From: Tunturibacter psychrotolerans
Lineage (GTDB): Bacteria; Acidobacteriota; Terriglobia; Terriglobales; Acidobacteriaceae
Length of the DNA stretch: 64,000 bases
Assembly (NCBI RefSeq): GCF_040359615.1
Contig: NZ_CP132942.1
Location: 1,674,001-1,738,000 of the forward strand
Direction: 5' to 3'
Made by a program: the position numbers and the translations under genes. Shown here piece after piece: positions 54,597 to 63,459 of the stretch; positions within the stretch are counted from its first letter, which is position 1, and each line of letters opens with the position of its first letter. Under the pieces are notes generated by a model that made no database searches, had not been told where the DNA came from, and saw nothing but the letters and a program-made list of their open reading frames with translations.

Positions 54597-55994
54597 ATGA
54601 ACCGGAGAAGTTTCTTAGTTGCAACAGGCACGTCCCTGGCCAATGCGATCGTCGCACGAAACGGTCGAGCATTGGCGGCACCAGCGCCAGCAGCCCACGC
54701 CGCCGATCTTCGCCTGCGCATCGAGCCCTGCACTCTGGACATCGGCCACGGCGTGCAGATTTCAACCATCGCGTACAACGGCCAAATCCCTGGCCCCCTG
54801 CTTCGCCTGAAAAAAGGCAAGCCCACCACCATCGACGTCACCAACTCTACGAAAAACCAAGACCTCGTCCACTGGCACGGCCTCGCCACCGATTCGCTCA
54901 ATGACGGCGCAGTCGAAGAAGGCTCTCCATTAATCGCGCTAGGAGCAACATTGCGCTATCACCTCACGCCCAATCCCTCCGGCACCCGCTGGTATCACAC
55001 CCACGCCATGGCCATGGGAGATCTCTCCCTCGCCGCCTACACCGGCCAGTTCGGTTTTCTCCTCATCGACGGTGAGCCCGACCCCGGGCGTCACGACAAG
55101 GAAATAAATCTCGCCATTCATCACTGGGGACCCCACTTCGTCCCCATGGTCGAGACCATGCGCACACAATCGCAGAACATGCCGCAGACCTCCGGCTCCG
55201 ACGTCGGCTACACCCACGCCACCATCAACGCGCACATGCTCGGCGCAGGCGAACCCATCCGCGTCAAACAAGGAGAGAGCGTCCTCTTCCGTCTCCTCAA
55301 CGCCAGCGCAACCGAAAATGTGGTTCTCGCTCTTCCCGGCCACACTTTCAGGGTCATCGCAATGGATGGCAACCCCGTCCCGAACCCCACCTCCGTCGAG
55401 GTTCTGTCTCTTGCCGTCGCCGAGCGTGTAGATGCGCTTGTCGAGATGAACTCGCCCGGCGTCTGGGTCTTGGGTTCGACGTTGAAAGAAAGCCGCGACA
55501 TCGGCTTAGGTGTCGTCATCGAGTACGCGGGCAAGTCAGGCGACCCGGTATGGCGCGACCCGCAGCCCACAGAGTGGGATTACACCCGCTTCGCCGCCAA
55601 CAATCCGGTCCCTGACCCAGAAGAAACCTTCACTCTCACCTTCCGCGATGCGGGCGCACTCAACGGCTCTCAATTCGACACCTGGACCATCAACGGCGAT
55701 GCATGGCCGAACGTAAAACCCCTCAAGGTCAAACATGGCAAGCGCTATCGCATGGTCTTCCGCAACGCCAGCGGCGACCAGCACCCAATACATTTGCATC
55801 GCCACAGCTTCGAGGTCACACGCATCGAAGATCAACACCTCAGCGGTCTCATCAAAGACACCGTTAATGTGATGCCGCTCCAAACCGTTGCCGTAGACTT
55901 CATTGCAGACAACCCAGGCGACTCACTTATCCACTGCCATCAGCAACTCCACATGGACTACGGCTTCATGCAAATCATCAAGTACGCGGACTAG
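54597..55994 (+). CDS. Tat-exported multicopper oxidase
   Basis: The 465-residue product has a twin-arginine signal (NRRSFLVATGTSLANAIVA) and three cupredoxin domains. All four copper motifs are seen: VHWHGL (about 83), WYHTHAM (about 133), HPIHLHRHSF near 400 and LIHCHQQLHMDYG near the end. The last supplies the type 1 copper Cys, two His and a Met or Leu axial position. Such enzymes couple substrate oxidation to reduction of O2 to water. No Met-rich insert of CueO is present, so a laccase-like role is likelier than copper efflux. The PQQ dehydrogenase gene follows after 3 nt. Confidence 0.92.
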   Translation: MNRRSFLVATGTSLANAIVARNGRALAAPAPAAHAADLRLRIEPCTLDIGHGVQISTIAYNGQIPGPLLRLKKGKPTTIDVTNSTKNQDLVHWHGLATDSLNDGAVEEGSPLIALGATLRYHLTPNPSGTRWYHTHAMAMGDLSLAAYTGQFGFLLIDGEPDPGRHDKEINLAIHHWGPHFVPMVETMRTQSQNMPQTSGSDVGYTHATINAHMLGAGEPIRVKQGESVLFRLLNASATENVVLALPGHTFRVIAMDGNPVPNPTSVEVLSLAVAERVDALVEMNSPGVWVLGSTLKESRDIGLGVVIEYAGKSGDPVWRDPQPTEWDYTRFAANNPVPDPEETFTLTFRDAGALNGSQFDTWTINGDAWPNVKPLKVKHGKRYRMVFRNASGDQHPIHLHRHSFEVTRIEDQHLSGLIKDTVNVMPLQTVAVDFIADNPGDSLIHCHQQLHMDYGFMQIIKYAD

Positions 55995-55997
55995 CTC

Positions 55998-58475
55998 ATG
56001 GCCCTGGCGAAAAGTACGAAGAGACAAACGCGCGGTGTAGTTACAGACAGGCTCGCCTCTGCTTTTATTGCAGGCTTCCTGGCCTTGAGCCTCGTGAACC
56101 CGGGACACATTCTCCCCGCAGCAAGCGCACAGGCGAGACACACTGCGATCCAGACCGACTGGCCAGTCTACGGCGGTCAAAGCGCAGACGATCGTTACTC
56201 CGCTCTTCATCAAATCGATCGCACCAACGTCCACAAACTCAAAGTTGCGTGGACCTTCGATACCAAAGAGCCCGGCGGCCTTCAGACCAACCCGCTCATC
56301 GTCGGTCGAGTCCTCTTCGGCTTCACCCCCACACAAAAAGTCATCGCACTCGACGCAGCTACCGGAAAAAATCTCTGGACCTTCAGCACCGGCACCCCGG
56401 GACTCCAACCCACACGCGGCCTCAGCTACAGGACCGACGGAACGCAGAGCATTCTCTTCGCCGGCCTCCTTAGCAATCTCTACGCGATCAACCCCGCAAC
56501 CGGAAAACTCATCTCCTCCTTCGGCGACGGCGGCAAGATCGATCTCCGCAAAGATCTCAACGAAAAAGACGTCACTCAATCCTTCGCCGCCCTCACCACT
56601 CCCGGCCTCATCTACAAGGACATGATCATCGTCGGCTTCCGCGCGCCCGAGACTGAGCCTGCGCTGCACGGTGACATCCGCGCCTACGACGTCCACACCG
56701 GTAAGCTTCGCTGGATCTTCCACACTATTCCACTCCCCGGCGAGCCCGGCTACGAGACCTGGCCCAAAGACGCATGGAAGGTGACCGGCTCCGCCAACAA
56801 CTGGGCAGGCATGGCCCTCGACGAAAAGCGCGGCATCGTCTACGTTCCCACCGGCTCCGCCGTCAACGACTTCTACGGCTTCGACCGTATCGGCGACGAC
56901 CTCTACGCCAACACGCTTCTCGCACTCGACGCCAACACCGGCCAACGCCTCTGGCACTTCCAGGGCGTCCATCACGACATCTGGGACCGCGATTTCCCAT
57001 CGCCTCCATCTCTCGTCACCGTCCGCTCACACGGCAAACAAGTCGACGCCATAGCCCAAACCACAAAACAGGGCTACCTCTTCCTCTTCGACCGCACCAC
57101 CGGCAAGCCGCTCTTCCCCATCGAAGAAAAGCCGTTCCCCGCATCCACCGCCCCCGGCGAAAAGGCCTCTCCCACTCAGCCAGTCCCATCCATCCCCGCC
57201 CCCTACGCCCGCCAACTCCTGACCGCCGACGTGCTCACCACCCGCACCCCCGAAGCTCACGCATGGGCAGCCGAGCAGTTCAAAACCTTCATCAGCAACG
57301 GCATCTTCGTCCCCTTCAGCGTCGACAAGCAAACCGTAGTCTTTCCCGGCTTCGACGGCGGCGCCGAGTGGGGCGGATCAGCAGTCGACATCAAAACCGG
57401 CGTCATCTACATCAACGCCAACGACATCGTCTGGACCGGCGGCCTCACCGAAAACAAACCCGGCGGCAGCCTCGGCGCCAACGTCTACCAAAGCCAATGC
57501 TCCATCTGCCACGGAGGCGACCGCAAAGGAAATCCCCCCGCCTTCCCCTCGCTCATCGACGAGCAAAAGCGTCTCTCCGATGCCCAGATCACCGAGATCA
57601 TCCACAACGGCAAGGGCCGCATGCCTTCCTTCCCCAACGTCGAAGCCGCCCGCCTAACCGCCGTCCTCGAATACCTCAAAACCGGCGACATCGCCGGATC
57701 AGCAACCCCCACCCCCAAATCCGTCAACCGCAACGAGATCGCCGGCGCAAAGATCTACGACAAAAACTGCGCCATCTGCCACGGCGACGACCTCCTCGGC
57801 GCACCCTCCAACTACCCCGGCCTCCTCGGCGTCCGTCTCCGCCTCACAGACCAGCAGATCCTCGCCAACATCCACAACGGCAAAGGCCGCATGCCGTCCT
57901 TCCAAAAACTCACCGACGCCGACACCGCCTCCCTCCTCCATTTCCTGGGCGACAGTGCCTCCCCCATGGTCGAATCCGCCGTCACCTCCAACAACTCCTC
58001 CAAGAAAGAAGTCGAGTCCGCCCTCACCCCACCCGGCGGACTCGCCAAGTACCGCTTCACCGGCTACCGCAAATTCCTCGACCCCGACGGCTACCCCGCC
58101 GTCCAACCTCCCTGGGGCACCCTCAACGCCATCGACCTCAACACCGGCAAATATCTCTGGAAGATCCCCCTCGGCAACTATCCCGAGCTAGCCGCCAAAG
58201 GCCTCGCGAACACCGGCTCCGAAAACTACGGCGGCCCCATCGTCACCGCCGGCGGCATCGTCTTCATCGCCGCCACCAACTTCGACCACACCATCCGCGC
58301 CTTCGACAGCCGCACCGGCACCCTCCTCTGGCAAGGAGACCTCCCCTACGCCGGCAACGCTACCCCCGCCACCTACATGATCGATGGCCGCCAGTACGTC
58401 GTCATCGCCACGAGCAACGCCCGTAACCCCAAAGGCCCTCAAGGCGCAGCCTACGTAGCCTTCGCGTTACCCTAA
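55998..58475 (+). CDS. PQQ-dependent dehydrogenase with two internal cytochrome c modules
   Basis: The 825-residue product has a signal region (ASAFIAGFLALSLVNPGHIL then PAASAQ). A PQQ beta-propeller begins at about residue 50 (TDWPVYGGQSADDRYSALHQ) and contains tryptophan-docking repeats. Two cytochrome c domains follow, with haem sites CSICH (about 500) and CAICH (about 591), each ending with IHNGKGRMPSF, which gives the Met ligand. The propeller then resumes with PPWGTLNAIDLNTGKYLWKI, SENYGGPIVTAGGIVFIAAT and TPATYMIDGRQYVVIA. Cytochromes are normally terminal in such quinohaemoproteins. It oxidises an alcohol or sugar and passes electrons through the haems. It is coupled with the multicopper oxidase upstream. 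Confidence 0.9.
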   Translation: MALAKSTKRQTRGVVTDRLASAFIAGFLALSLVNPGHILPAASAQARHTAIQTDWPVYGGQSADDRYSALHQIDRTNVHKLKVAWTFDTKEPGGLQTNPLIVGRVLFGFTPTQKVIALDAATGKNLWTFSTGTPGLQPTRGLSYRTDGTQSILFAGLLSNLYAINPATGKLISSFGDGGKIDLRKDLNEKDVTQSFAALTTPGLIYKDMIIVGFRAPETEPALHGDIRAYDVHTGKLRWIFHTIPLPGEPGYETWPKDAWKVTGSANNWAGMALDEKRGIVYVPTGSAVNDFYGFDRIGDDLYANTLLALDANTGQRLWHFQGVHHDIWDRDFPSPPSLVTVRSHGKQVDAIAQTTKQGYLFLFDRTTGKPLFPIEEKPFPASTAPGEKASPTQPVPSIPAPYARQLLTADVLTTRTPEAHAWAAEQFKTFISNGIFVPFSVDKQTVVFPGFDGGAEWGGSAVDIKTGVIYINANDIVWTGGLTENKPGGSLGANVYQSQCSICHGGDRKGNPPAFPSLIDEQKRLSDAQITEIIHNGKGRMPSFPNVEAARLTAVLEYLKTGDIAGSATPTPKSVNRNEIAGAKIYDKNCAICHGDDLLGAPSNYPGLLGVRLRLTDQQILANIHNGKGRMPSFQKLTDADTASLLHFLGDSASPMVESAVTSNNSSKKEVESALTPPGGLAKYRFTGYRKFLDPDGYPAVQPPWGTLNAIDLNTGKYLWKIPLGNYPELAAKGLANTGSENYGGPIVTAGGIVFIAATNFDHTIRAFDSRTGTLLWQGDLPYAGNATPATYMIDGRQYVVIATSNARNPKGPQGAAYVAFALP

Positions 58476-58518
58476 TCCAAGCAGTGGAACAGCCAGCAAA
58501 GAAGGGAACCACACCAAC

Positions 58519-59772
58519 GTGAACATGCAGATCAGGACCCGCCTCGGCGCAATGATGTTCCTCGAGTACTTCATCTGGGGAGCCTGGTACGTCACCGTCG
58601 GCACCTGGCTCGCCTCATCCCTTCACTTCAACGGCCAGCAGATTGGCCTCGCCGCCGGCACCACCGCCGTAGGCGCAATGATCGCTCCCTTCTTCGTCGG
58701 CCTCATCGCCGACAAGCTCTTCGCTACCCAGCGCGTCCTCGCCGCACTCCATCTCCTCGGCGCCATCCTCCTCTTCCTCGCCTCGCAACAAATCACCTTC
58801 AACAAAATCTACCCACTCCTCCTCATCTACTGCCTCTGCTTCATGCCCACCCTCGCCCTCACCAACTCCCTCGCATTCCGCCAAATGTCCGACCCCAAGC
58901 TCGAGTTCGGCCCCATCCGCGTCCTCGGCACTGCCGGCTGGATCGCCGCCGGCCTCCTCGTCGGCACTCTCCGCCTCGAAGCCACCGCACGCCCCCTGCA
59001 ACTAGCCGCCGCTCTCTCCATCTTGATGGCGATCTACTGCCTCACTCTCCCCGACACCCCACCTCTCGCCCGCGAAGGTCGCTTCTCCCTCTCCAGCATC
59101 TTTCCCCGCGAAGCCATCGCTCTCCTCCGCGAGCGTTCCATGGCCGTCTTCGCCATCGCGTCCTTCCTCATCTGCATTCCACTGCAGTTCTACTACGCCT
59201 TCACCAACCTCTTTCTCAACGAATCAGGCGTCCACAACGCCGCAGGCAAGATGACCGGCGGTCAGATGTCCGAGCTCTTCTGCATGCTTCTCATCCCATG
59301 GTTCTTCCGTCGCCTCGGCGTCAAATACATGCTCGTCGCAGGAATGTCGGCATGGGTCCTGCGATATCTCCTCTTCGCCTTCGGTAACGCCGACAGCAAA
59401 GTCTGGATGTTCTGGCTCGGCATCCTTCTCCACGGCATCTGTTACGACTTCTTCTTTGTCACCGGCCAGATCTACATCGACCGAAAAGCCTCCGCAGCCT
59501 TACGTGCAGCCGCACAGGGCCTCATCACCTTCATCACTTATGGAGCAGGTATGTTCGTAGGTTCCTGGCTCTCGGGAGCAGTAGTAGAGCGCTACACGAC
59601 GACGTCGGCAACCGGAGCACCCATCCACTCGTGGCAATCCATCTGGATAGTAGCCGCATCCGCCTCAGCGGCAGTCCTGGTTCTCTTCCTAATCACCTTC
59701 ACCGACAAAGAAAGATCACAAGTCACCGCAATCGAAAGCGCCGGAGCCATCCCGATCGAATCACCGCTATAA
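58519..59772 (+). CDS. MFS nucleoside-type proton symporter (NupG/XapB-like)
   Basis: The 417-residue product has twelve hydrophobic helices. The N terminus RLGAMMFLEYFIWGAWYVTV with SLHFNGQQIGLAAGTTAVGA and later FGPIRVLGTAGWIAAGLL are typical of the NupG-like nucleoside:H+ symporter family. It starts with GTG; an ATG two codons on is possible. It follows the PQQ dehydrogenase by 43 nt and may be co-transcribed, though the link in function is unclear. The real solute may be a sugar-like compound rather than a nucleoside. Confidence 0.85.
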   Translation: MNMQIRTRLGAMMFLEYFIWGAWYVTVGTWLASSLHFNGQQIGLAAGTTAVGAMIAPFFVGLIADKLFATQRVLAALHLLGAILLFLASQQITFNKIYPLLLIYCLCFMPTLALTNSLAFRQMSDPKLEFGPIRVLGTAGWIAAGLLVGTLRLEATARPLQLAAALSILMAIYCLTLPDTPPLAREGRFSLSSIFPREAIALLRERSMAVFAIASFLICIPLQFYYAFTNLFLNESGVHNAAGKMTGGQMSELFCMLLIPWFFRRLGVKYMLVAGMSAWVLRYLLFAFGNADSKVWMFWLGILLHGICYDFFFVTGQIYIDRKASAALRAAAQGLITFITYGAGMFVGSWLSGAVVERYTTTSATGAPIHSWQSIWIVAASASAAVLVLFLITFTDKERSQVTAIESAGAIPIESPL

Positions 59773-59797
59773 ATCGAAGCGACCAACGGGAGCATCA

Positions 59798-59844
59798 CGC
59801 GAAGCGATCACAAGTCACGAAGTGACCGCCCCACGCGAAGTGGG
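59798..59844. terminator. cluster of CGAAG-loop hairpins between convergent genes
   Basis: Three small hairpins follow each other: CGC-GAA-GCG (59798-59806), GTCAC-GAA-GTGAC (59814-59826) and CCCAC-GCGAA-GTGGG (59830-59844). They lie between the ends of two convergent genes and could act as a bidirectional terminator. No T tract follows on either strand. Confidence 0.4.
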
Positions 59845-59867
59845 CCCGTCCGGCAGGACACAATCTT

Positions 59868-60833
59868 CTAAGCCCACCAAGCCTCCACCGGAGGCTCCTT
59901 CAGCAACACACGCGAAAGCATCGAGATAGCCGATGAAAGCCCTTCATGCGTAGAAGCCAGAGCATCCTCATGCTCAATACTCATCACATAGTCATACCCA
60001 GCCAGCCGCAGCGCAGAAGCAATCCGCTTCCACTCCAACTCGCTATGTCCCCACCCCACCGATCGAAACAGCCAAGACCGCTTCGCCATCTCACGATAGC
60101 TCTTCGTATCCAGCACGCCATTAACATCCCGCATCGCCCCGTGGATCGCCACATCCTTCGCATGAAAGTGAAAGATGGCTTCACCCAGCGCAGCAATCGC
60201 CGCAGGAATATCGATCCCCTGCCACCACAGATGACTAGGGTCTAAATTAATTCCAACCGAATCACCTACAGCCGCACGCAAACGCAGCACAGTCTCCGGG
60301 TTATACACGCAAAATCCCGGATGAGCCTCAAGCGCAATCTTCACTCCAGCGTCCTTGGCAAACTGAGCCGCACCCTTCCAGTAGGGAATCAGCCTCTCCT
60401 CCCACTGCCAGGCTAGCGCATCCGAAAACTCCGGAGGCCAAGCCGCCGTAATCCAGTTCGGCGTCACATCCTGGGCCGACCCACCCGGGCATCCAGAAAA
60501 TGTAACCACCACAGGCACATGAATCTGCTCTGCCAGCCTCACTGTCTTCCGCAGCACCTCATCATCACGCCCGGCAATCTCTTTCTTCGGATGCACCGGG
60601 TTCCCATGGCACGACAGCGCGCTGATCGTAAGCCCCGCATCCTCCAACTTGGTCCGATACGCCCGCGCTGCCTCTTTACTCGCCAGCAAACCATCCAGAT
60701 CGAGATGACTGTTCCCCGGCCATCCGCCAGTCCCAATCTCCAGCGCCTCGATCTGCGGATACTTCTTCAACTCCACCAGCAGCGCATCCAGCGGCAATCC
60801 ATTAAATATCGGCGTAAACAACCCTAACCGCAT
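59868..60833 (-). CDS. sugar phosphate isomerase/epimerase (xylose isomerase-like TIM barrel)
   Basis: The product of 321 residues from the ATG at 60833, which has AAGGAGAG about 8 nt upstream, is a cytoplasmic barrel of the AP-endonuclease-2/xylose isomerase-like family. Metal-site segments are ALEAHPGFCVYNPET, GINLDPSHLWWQGID, IFHFHAKDVAIHG and MSIEHEDALAS, while SALSCHGNPVHP is an early strand. Members epimerise ketoses, inosose or related sugars. The sugar porter gene lies upstream on the same strand with about 200 nt between, so the imported sugar may be the substrate. An upstream start at 60893 has no support. Confidence 0.88.
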   Translation of the reverse strand: MRLGLFTPIFNGLPLDALLVELKKYPQIEALEIGTGGWPGNSHLDLDGLLASKEAARAYRTKLEDAGLTISALSCHGNPVHPKKEIAGRDDEVLRKTVRLAEQIHVPVVVTFSGCPGGSAQDVTPNWITAAWPPEFSDALAWQWEERLIPYWKGAAQFAKDAGVKIALEAHPGFCVYNPETVLRLRAAVGDSVGINLDPSHLWWQGIDIPAAIAALGEAIFHFHAKDVAIHGAMRDVNGVLDTKSYREMAKRSWLFRSVGWGHSELEWKRIASALRLAGYDYVMSIEHEDALASTHEGLSSAISMLSRVLLKEPPVEAWWA

Positions 60834-61034
60834 CGCTAACTCTCCTTGACCCAAAAGATCACAAACGTTTCCCGGAACCCGACAAAACGTCATCTCGACC
60901 GAAGTCGCGCAGTCTCATCGCGCGACGTAGTGGAGAGACCCCCGTATTTTGCCATTGTTGTTGCCGTTGCACTTCTGGTTGTCATCCCCGCAGGGGATCT
61001 GCTTTTGCTTTTTAAATTTCAAAATCCAAAAAAA
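60834..61034. other. intergenic element with a GTCGCGC hairpin
   Basis: GTCGCGC (60904-60910) and GCGCGAC (60920-60926) form a 7-bp stem around 9 nt, inside a G/C-rich stretch followed by GGAGAGACCCC. I recall similar text as a frequent intergenic filler in acidobacterial genomes, but only one copy is in this window. A T-rich run (TTTTTTTGG) directly follows the stop of the sugar porter on the minus strand. Confidence 0.35.
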
Positions 61035-62393
61035 TCAAACCGCAGGCTTCACCTTCTCATGCAGATGCTTCTGCATCGACTCCAGCGTAAATCCCTTCGT
61101 CTCGGGATACACAAACAGCACCACAAAAAACTGCACCACCATCATCACCGCAAAGAAGAAAAACGGAATCGACTTCGAGTAACGAGCTAGCACCGGAAAG
61201 ATACTCGCAATCAAAGCATTCGTAATCCAATGCGCCGACGAGCCAAGGCTCTGTCCCTTCGAGCGAACGCTCGTCGGAAACACCTCACTGATATAAACCC
61301 AGATCACCGCGCCCTGCGAGAACGCGAAGAAAACAATATAAGCAATCAGCACCACCAACAGGTACTGCTGATGAGACGCAGTCTGGAAGATCATCGCCGC
61401 CGCCAGAAGACATATCCCGCAACCCACCGCTCCCACCAGCAGCAGCTTCTTGCGCCCAACCTTATCGATCAGCGAAACACCCGCCAGCGTCGCCACGAGG
61501 TTCATCGCCCCAATCGCCACCGCCTGCAGATCACTCGACACCTGGTTGAACCCGGCGCTCGCAAAGATATCATTCAGGTAGTAAAGAATCGCATTGATCC
61601 CCGTCAGTTGATTGAACATCCCAATCGAGATCGCCAGAAAGATCGGCAACCGATTCTGCGCAGAAAATAACTTCGTAGCCGACTCCAGCCTCTCCTGCCG
61701 AATCGACTCGATAATCTCCTGCACCTCCGCCTCAGAGTCGGGCGACCCCATTCGCTGCAGCGTCAACGTAGCCTCTGCAATCCGATTCTGCGTAATCAGC
61801 CACCTTGAACTCTGCGGCACGCTCAGCAACATGATCAAAAACAGCAGCGCCGGAACAAACGCGACTCCAATCTGCACCCTCCACTGAATCGCACCCTGCA
61901 CAAAATGCGCGACAATCGCATTCGACATATACGCAAGCAAAATTCCCACAACCACGTTGATCTGAAACAGACCCACCATCCGCCCGCGCCACTTCGCAGG
62001 CGAAAGCTCCGCAATATAAACCGGCCCCAACACTGACGATCCACCAATCCCCAGACCACCCAGAAACCGGAAGAACAGAAAAGAAGTCCAGCTTCCTGCC
62101 AAAGCGCAACCCAGTGCCGAGATCACATACAACACCGCCATCCATCGCAGCGCTTTTCGGCTGCCAATCTTCTGGCCCAGCGCACCGCTGCCCATCGCCC
62201 CGATCACCGTCCCCCAAAGCGCAATCGAAACCGTAAACCCAAGGTTTGCAGGCGACAGTTGGTACTTGTCCGTCAAAGCATGGGTAATTCCCGCGATCAC
62301 AGCCGTGTCGAAGCCAAACAACAAGCCGCCGAGCGCACCAGTCACAGCGCTCTTGGCCAAAAGAAGAACGGAACTCGATTTTGTGGTCGTCAT
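61035..62393 (-). CDS. sugar porter family MFS transporter
   Basis: The 452-residue product has twelve helices and the sugar-porter signatures: GGLLFGFDTAVIAG in helix 1, GQKIGSRKALRWM and RFLGGLGIGGSSVLGPVYIA in the first half, PAKWRGRMVGLFQIN, then GMFNQLTGINAILYYLNDIF, DKVGRKKLLLVGA and VYISEVFPTSVRSKGQSLGS, and PETKGFTLESM at the end. This is the XylE/GalP/AraE type proton symporter. With the downstream isomerase/epimerase it forms a likely sugar uptake and conversion pair. The exact sugar is unknown. Confidence 0.95.
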   Translation of the reverse strand: MTTTKSSSVLLLAKSAVTGALGGLLFGFDTAVIAGITHALTDKYQLSPANLGFTVSIALWGTVIGAMGSGALGQKIGSRKALRWMAVLYVISALGCALAGSWTSFLFFRFLGGLGIGGSSVLGPVYIAELSPAKWRGRMVGLFQINVVVGILLAYMSNAIVAHFVQGAIQWRVQIGVAFVPALLFLIMLLSVPQSSRWLITQNRIAEATLTLQRMGSPDSEAEVQEIIESIRQERLESATKLFSAQNRLPIFLAISIGMFNQLTGINAILYYLNDIFASAGFNQVSSDLQAVAIGAMNLVATLAGVSLIDKVGRKKLLLVGAVGCGICLLAAAMIFQTASHQQYLLVVLIAYIVFFAFSQGAVIWVYISEVFPTSVRSKGQSLGSSAHWITNALIASIFPVLARYSKSIPFFFFAVMMVVQFFVVLFVYPETKGFTLESMQKHLHEKVKPAV

Positions 62394-62459
62394 AGGGCAA
62401 TGCCTATCCTAGCCTCTGAAACCCAAAAACGGCTAAGACCAACAGCCCCAAACTTTCAT

Positions 62460-62860
62460 CGCCGAAAAATAATCGAAAAATCTTCACCAAATTTGGCGTA
62501 TGAGTTATATCCAGTTCGCTACAATTTAAGTAGAGATCAAAACCCAGGGCTGCCGCGGCGAGAGCTGCAGCAGCCCTTCGTCTTTAACCTGTCCACAACG
62601 GACCACAAACGCACCACGAAAGGACCACAAGCAACCACACATCCATACACGCGCCATTTTCGGCCTAAAATCTTCGACGGGAGGGACGAAGCCTCCCACC
62701 CGTGACACAGCTTGAAGCCTACGGCGACCGTAACCTAAACAAAACAAGTATTTTGTGCGTAAGTTATTTAGATGCAATATTCTACCGACACTATGGCCCG
62801 TCAAGCCGTTCTATTCATTGGACTTGCTTACAAAATACTCCTGAAGGGGGAGGGGGAGTG
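62460..62860 (+). repeat. modular dispersed element, copy 2
   Basis: It matches 29231-29584 in three blocks. Block 1 (62460-62640) has CCAAATTTGGCGTATGAG, a TACAAT box at 62520-62525, the stem AGGGCTGC (62546) with GCAGCCCT (62570), and CCACAACGGACCACAAACGC. Block 2 (62738-62790) has AAAACAAGTATTTT and GATGCAATATT. Block 3 (62831-62858) has CAAAATACTCC and a G-rich run. An extra hairpin, GGGAGG/CCTCCC at 62679-62697, sits between blocks 1 and 2. It lies upstream of the cold-shock gene. Confidence 0.8.
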
Positions 62861-63027
62861 GTTCGCGGCGTACATGACGGTCCAAAAAATTGCCGCTCCC
62901 GGCCATTCAGGTTGAAATGAAGCCGCTTTTCGATGAAAACATATAACGATATTGATTGAAATTCGCTCACATCCTGCTACCCTTATAAGTAATGGCGAAA
63001 TATCGCCTTATGAAAGTAGGACGCATC

Positions 63028-63231
63028 ATGGCAAACGGAACAGTTAAGTGGTTCAACGACGCAAAAGGTTTTGGCTTCATCACCCCGGAAGACGGTGGAG
63101 AGGATCTCTTCGCGCATTACTCTGCAATCAACTCCAGTGGCTTCAAGTCTCTCCAGGAAGGTCAACGCGTAACGTTTGACATCACTACTGGCCCCAAGGG
63201 CAAGCAGGCTGCGAACATCCAGCCCGCCTAA
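63028..63231 (+). CDS. cspA: cold-shock protein (CspA family)
   Basis: From the ATG at 63028, with AGGA about 9 nt upstream, the product is 67 residues: [20 protein letters not shown] then [12 protein letters not shown], with RNP1 (KGFGFI) and RNP2 (DLFAHY) on a single OB-fold, ending QAANIQPA. It binds single-stranded RNA and acts as an RNA chaperone. An ATG at 62992 would add 12 residues that do not belong to the fold. The long untranslated leader, including the dispersed element, may be regulatory, as with other csp genes. Confidence 0.94.
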   Translation: MANGTVKWFNDAKGFGFITPEDGGEDLFAHYSAINSSGFKSLQEGQRVTFDITTGPKGKQAANIQPA

Positions 63232-63297
63232 TCCGACACATCTCCCGCGATAAGCTGCATCCCCGGATAGCGCAGCCTCGCGCCAACAAAACATGCA

Positions 63298-63341
63298 GAA
63301 GGGTTACAAGTAGACGCCTCGGCGCCGACTTGTGACCCTTC
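63298..63341 (+). terminator. long hairpin downstream of the cold-shock gene
   Basis: GAAGGGTTACAAGT (63298-63311) pairs with ACTTGTGACCCTTC (63328-63341): a 14-bp stem with one G-T wobble. The loop holds a small inner stem, CGCC with GGCG. No long T tract follows, so it may be a terminator or a 3' protective structure. Confidence 0.6.
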
Positions 63342-63413
63342 GCACTTTGAGTACCACACCCGTCTCGCGTCAACGCGCCGCTATACAACTATCGAGTGAT
63401 TCAGTACCTACTT

Positions 63414-63459
63414 GGTAACTGCTAAGTTACCTCCACTGCGATCCAGCAGGAGGTTACTC
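63414..63459 (+). promoter_or_regulatory. candidate translational switch masking a ribosome binding site
   Basis: GGTAACT (63414-63420) and AGTTACC (63425-63431) form a perfect inverted repeat. The right half overlaps ACCTCC (63429-63434), which can instead pair with the Shine-Dalgarno GGAGGT (63449-63454); with AGT/ACT on the outside this second stem has 9 bp and one T-T mismatch. The two hairpins exclude each other, so translation of the next gene could be switched. Thermosensing would fit the cold-shock neighbour but is speculative. Confidence 0.4.

Noticed and set aside
55923..56975. A 350-codon frame opposite the oxidase and dehydrogenase genes
   Set aside because: It is Val/Gly/Asp/Glu-rich, antisense to strongly supported genes, and has no motif.
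56774..58426. A 550-codon plus-strand frame inside the PQQ dehydrogenase gene
   Set aside because: Its product is almost only Arg, His and Pro, which results from the C-rich third positions of the real gene in another phase.
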